Program-made: the position numbers and the translations under genes
Source: a virus
IMG/VR virus record: IMGVR_UViG_3300028829_000868
Coordinates: 1-32,176 of that record
Strand: one strand, 5' to 3'
Length of the DNA: 32,176 bases
Notes under the pieces: generated by a model
Database searches by the model: none
Told to the model about the DNA's origin: nothing
Seen by the model: the letters and a program-made list of their open reading frames with translations, nothing else
Shown here: positions 31,218-32,176 of the stretch, piece after piece
Numbering within the stretch: the stretch's first letter is position 1
Layout of the letters: each line of letters starts with the position of its first letter

Positions 31218-31765
31218 TAGTAGTAGTAGCCGTATCCCGCAAATGTATAGGTTGGGTCAGCCGCATTTGCACGACCTTCTGGAGTATCCTCATAAGGTAA
31301 GACTTCGCCATATGCAGTGGAATCCTTTGCGTCTGGATCCGTAAAGCGGTCTTCTATGTTCTCATCATATTCTTCGGCGACCTGTTCTGCATCAGCAACA
31401 TGCTTTAAATATTCACTGATTCGGTAAAGAACCGCCTGTAAAGTATCTACGTCGCCCTCGGTGGGGTAAGTTGTCTCTACCATTCCGAAAACGGCACCAC
31501 CACGAGGTGCGGCGGCAGCAGTAACACCACCCTTGTAAAGATCGTACATTAAATCTTTTTGATAATCATATACATCTTTTTCGACGTTTGGCTTGGGCAT
31601 CGTTACCACCTTGCCTTCAGCAGGGCTAATAATAATATCAAGATATTTATGGTCATTGATGAGAAGGTTTCCATCAAGTGTCTTCTTGACCTGCAAAGTT
31701 ATCGAAGCTTGAATTGGCTTCTTTTCTTCTTTTGCGGAATCGCCTATCTTAATTGTTATTGGCAT
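31217..31765 (-). CDS. Unknown 182-aa protein of the head module
   Basis: Not recognised with certainty. It has a beta-rich N-terminal half: ITIKIGD, ASITLQVKKTLDGNLLINDH, YLDIIISPAEGKVVTMPK. A helix with DVYDYQKDLMYDLYKGG follows, then TAAAAPRGGAVFGMVE, and an acidic helical segment (YLKHVADAEQVAEEYDENIE). The C-terminus is Tyr/Gly-rich (FAGYGYYY). Its place upstream of gp21, where T4-like phages keep portal and prohead core genes, suggests a head-assembly role. The start lies inside the end of the preceding gene (17-base overlap). Confidence 0.7.
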   Translation of the reverse strand: MPITIKIGDSAKEEKKPIQASITLQVKKTLDGNLLINDHKYLDIIISPAEGKVVTMPKPNVEKDVYDYQKDLMYDLYKGGVTAAAAPRGGAVFGMVETTYPTEGDVDTLQAVLYRISEYLKHVADAEQVAEEYDENIEDRFTDPDAKDSTAYGEVLPYEDTPEGRANAADPTYTFAGYGYYY

Positions 31766-32162
31766 CGGTTTCGTATTCTCTGGCTAATTTTTGGAGCTTT
31801 AAAATCTTTAAGATCTGCTGCTCGTCCAAGTTTGCTACATTAAATTTAGAGATCTGGTCTAGAACCTTTTTCGTGTTTTCGACCATCTCTTCATCTTCCC
31901 TTACATCAGGAAGTTCCAAGGATGCCTGAACACCTTCTTGAATTCTTTTTAACTCTTTTCCTGCATAAAGCTTAAAATCGGCTTCGCTTTCATTGAACGA
32001 GATGATGAATCGATTAAGAAGCTCTTTTTGCTCTGGAAGTAGTTCTGTGTATTCCTTGTTAAACCGCTCCGTGAAGGATTTAACCACTAAACTATCTACT
32101 GGTTGCATTTCTTCTTGTGCTTCTTCTGAAGAAGTTAGAGTTTCAACAATCTTTTGCTCCAT
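31749..32162 (-). CDS. Unknown 137-aa acidic helical protein
   Basis: Not recognised. It is highly charged and almost all helical: VKSFTERFNKEYTELLPEQK, ELLNRFIISFNESEADFKLY, GKELKRIQEGVQASL, then DEQQILKILKLQKLAREYE. It could be a prohead core or assembly protein, like small T4 gp67/gp68, but that rests on position only. The ATG at 32162 has no visible ribosome site in the 14 bases left in the window, so it is probably coupled to the gene upstream, which is out of view (portal gp20 would be expected near). Confidence 0.65.
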   Translation of the reverse strand: MEQKIVETLTSSEEAQEEMQPVDSLVVKSFTERFNKEYTELLPEQKELLNRFIISFNESEADFKLYAGKELKRIQEGVQASLELPDVREDEEMVENTKKVLDQISKFNVANLDEQQILKILKLQKLAREYETDANNN

Positions 32163-32176
32163 AATAACACGATTTT

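Noticed and set aside
1-32176. tRNA genes, CRISPR arrays, insertion sequences, homing endonucleases or introns
   Set aside because: All space is filled by minus-strand genes with short gaps. I saw no cloverleaf, no regular repeat-spacer pattern, no transposase or endonuclease motif and no interrupted core gene.

Overview
This window is a piece of a large tailed-phage genome of T4-like (contractile tail) type. Every gene I can support lies on the minus strand, so transcription runs from right (32176) to left (1). Genes are packed with gaps of a few bases, 1-4 base stop/start overlaps (ATGA, TAATG) and only a few gaps over 80 bases; none reaches 300. There are no tRNAs, rRNAs, insertion sequences or CRISPR arrays. 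The host cannot be named. The mix of T4-type virion genes, an adenosylcobalamin-dependent ribonucleotide reductase, a ribosomal protein bS21 homologue and fibre proteins with VGIG..P repeats is what I would expect of an aquatic/marine phage. The short family-A DNA polymerase in place of T4 gp43 suggests a divergent 'Far-T4' lineage (compare Rhodothermus phage RM378, from memory).

Right part (32162 to 24184), head module: two unknown proteins, a small membrane protein, prohead protease gp21, a fibre-like protein, a small hypothetical protein, bS21, a small virion protein, a second fibre-like protein, scaffold gp22 and major capsid gp23. A strong hairpin terminator follows gp23.

Middle part (24058 to 8557), neck and tail module: gp13, gp14, gp15, sheath gp18, tube gp19, gp26-like zinc-ribbon protein, a small overlapping chaperone-like ORF, an unknown 110-aa protein, the tape measure, a tube-initiator-like protein, a LysM/gp53-like protein, a 1008-aa protein with a hub-like C-terminus and an unknown 502-aa protein.

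Left part (8546 to 1), replication and nucleotide module: short family-A polymerase, a protein that reads like a diverged FtsZ/tubulin, an unknown 144-aa protein, single-strand binding protein, UvsX recombinase, dCMP-deaminase-like enzyme, 5'-3' exonuclease/flap nuclease, DnaB-type helicase and the start of a class II ribonucleotide reductase. Together these supply dNTPs, unwinding, strand exchange, primer removal and synthesis; primase, clamp and clamp loader are not in this window.

Two kinds of upstream signal separate by module. In the replication region I see sigma70-like -35/-10 pairs (before the helicase and before ssb). In the virion region a 10-base motif, ACTATTTATT on the coding strand, occurs in four exact copies, each in a gap just upstream of a virion gene (gp22, gp18, gp19, the 110-aa gene), with a weaker copy before gp13. 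This is a candidate late promoter that differs from the T4 TATAAATA.
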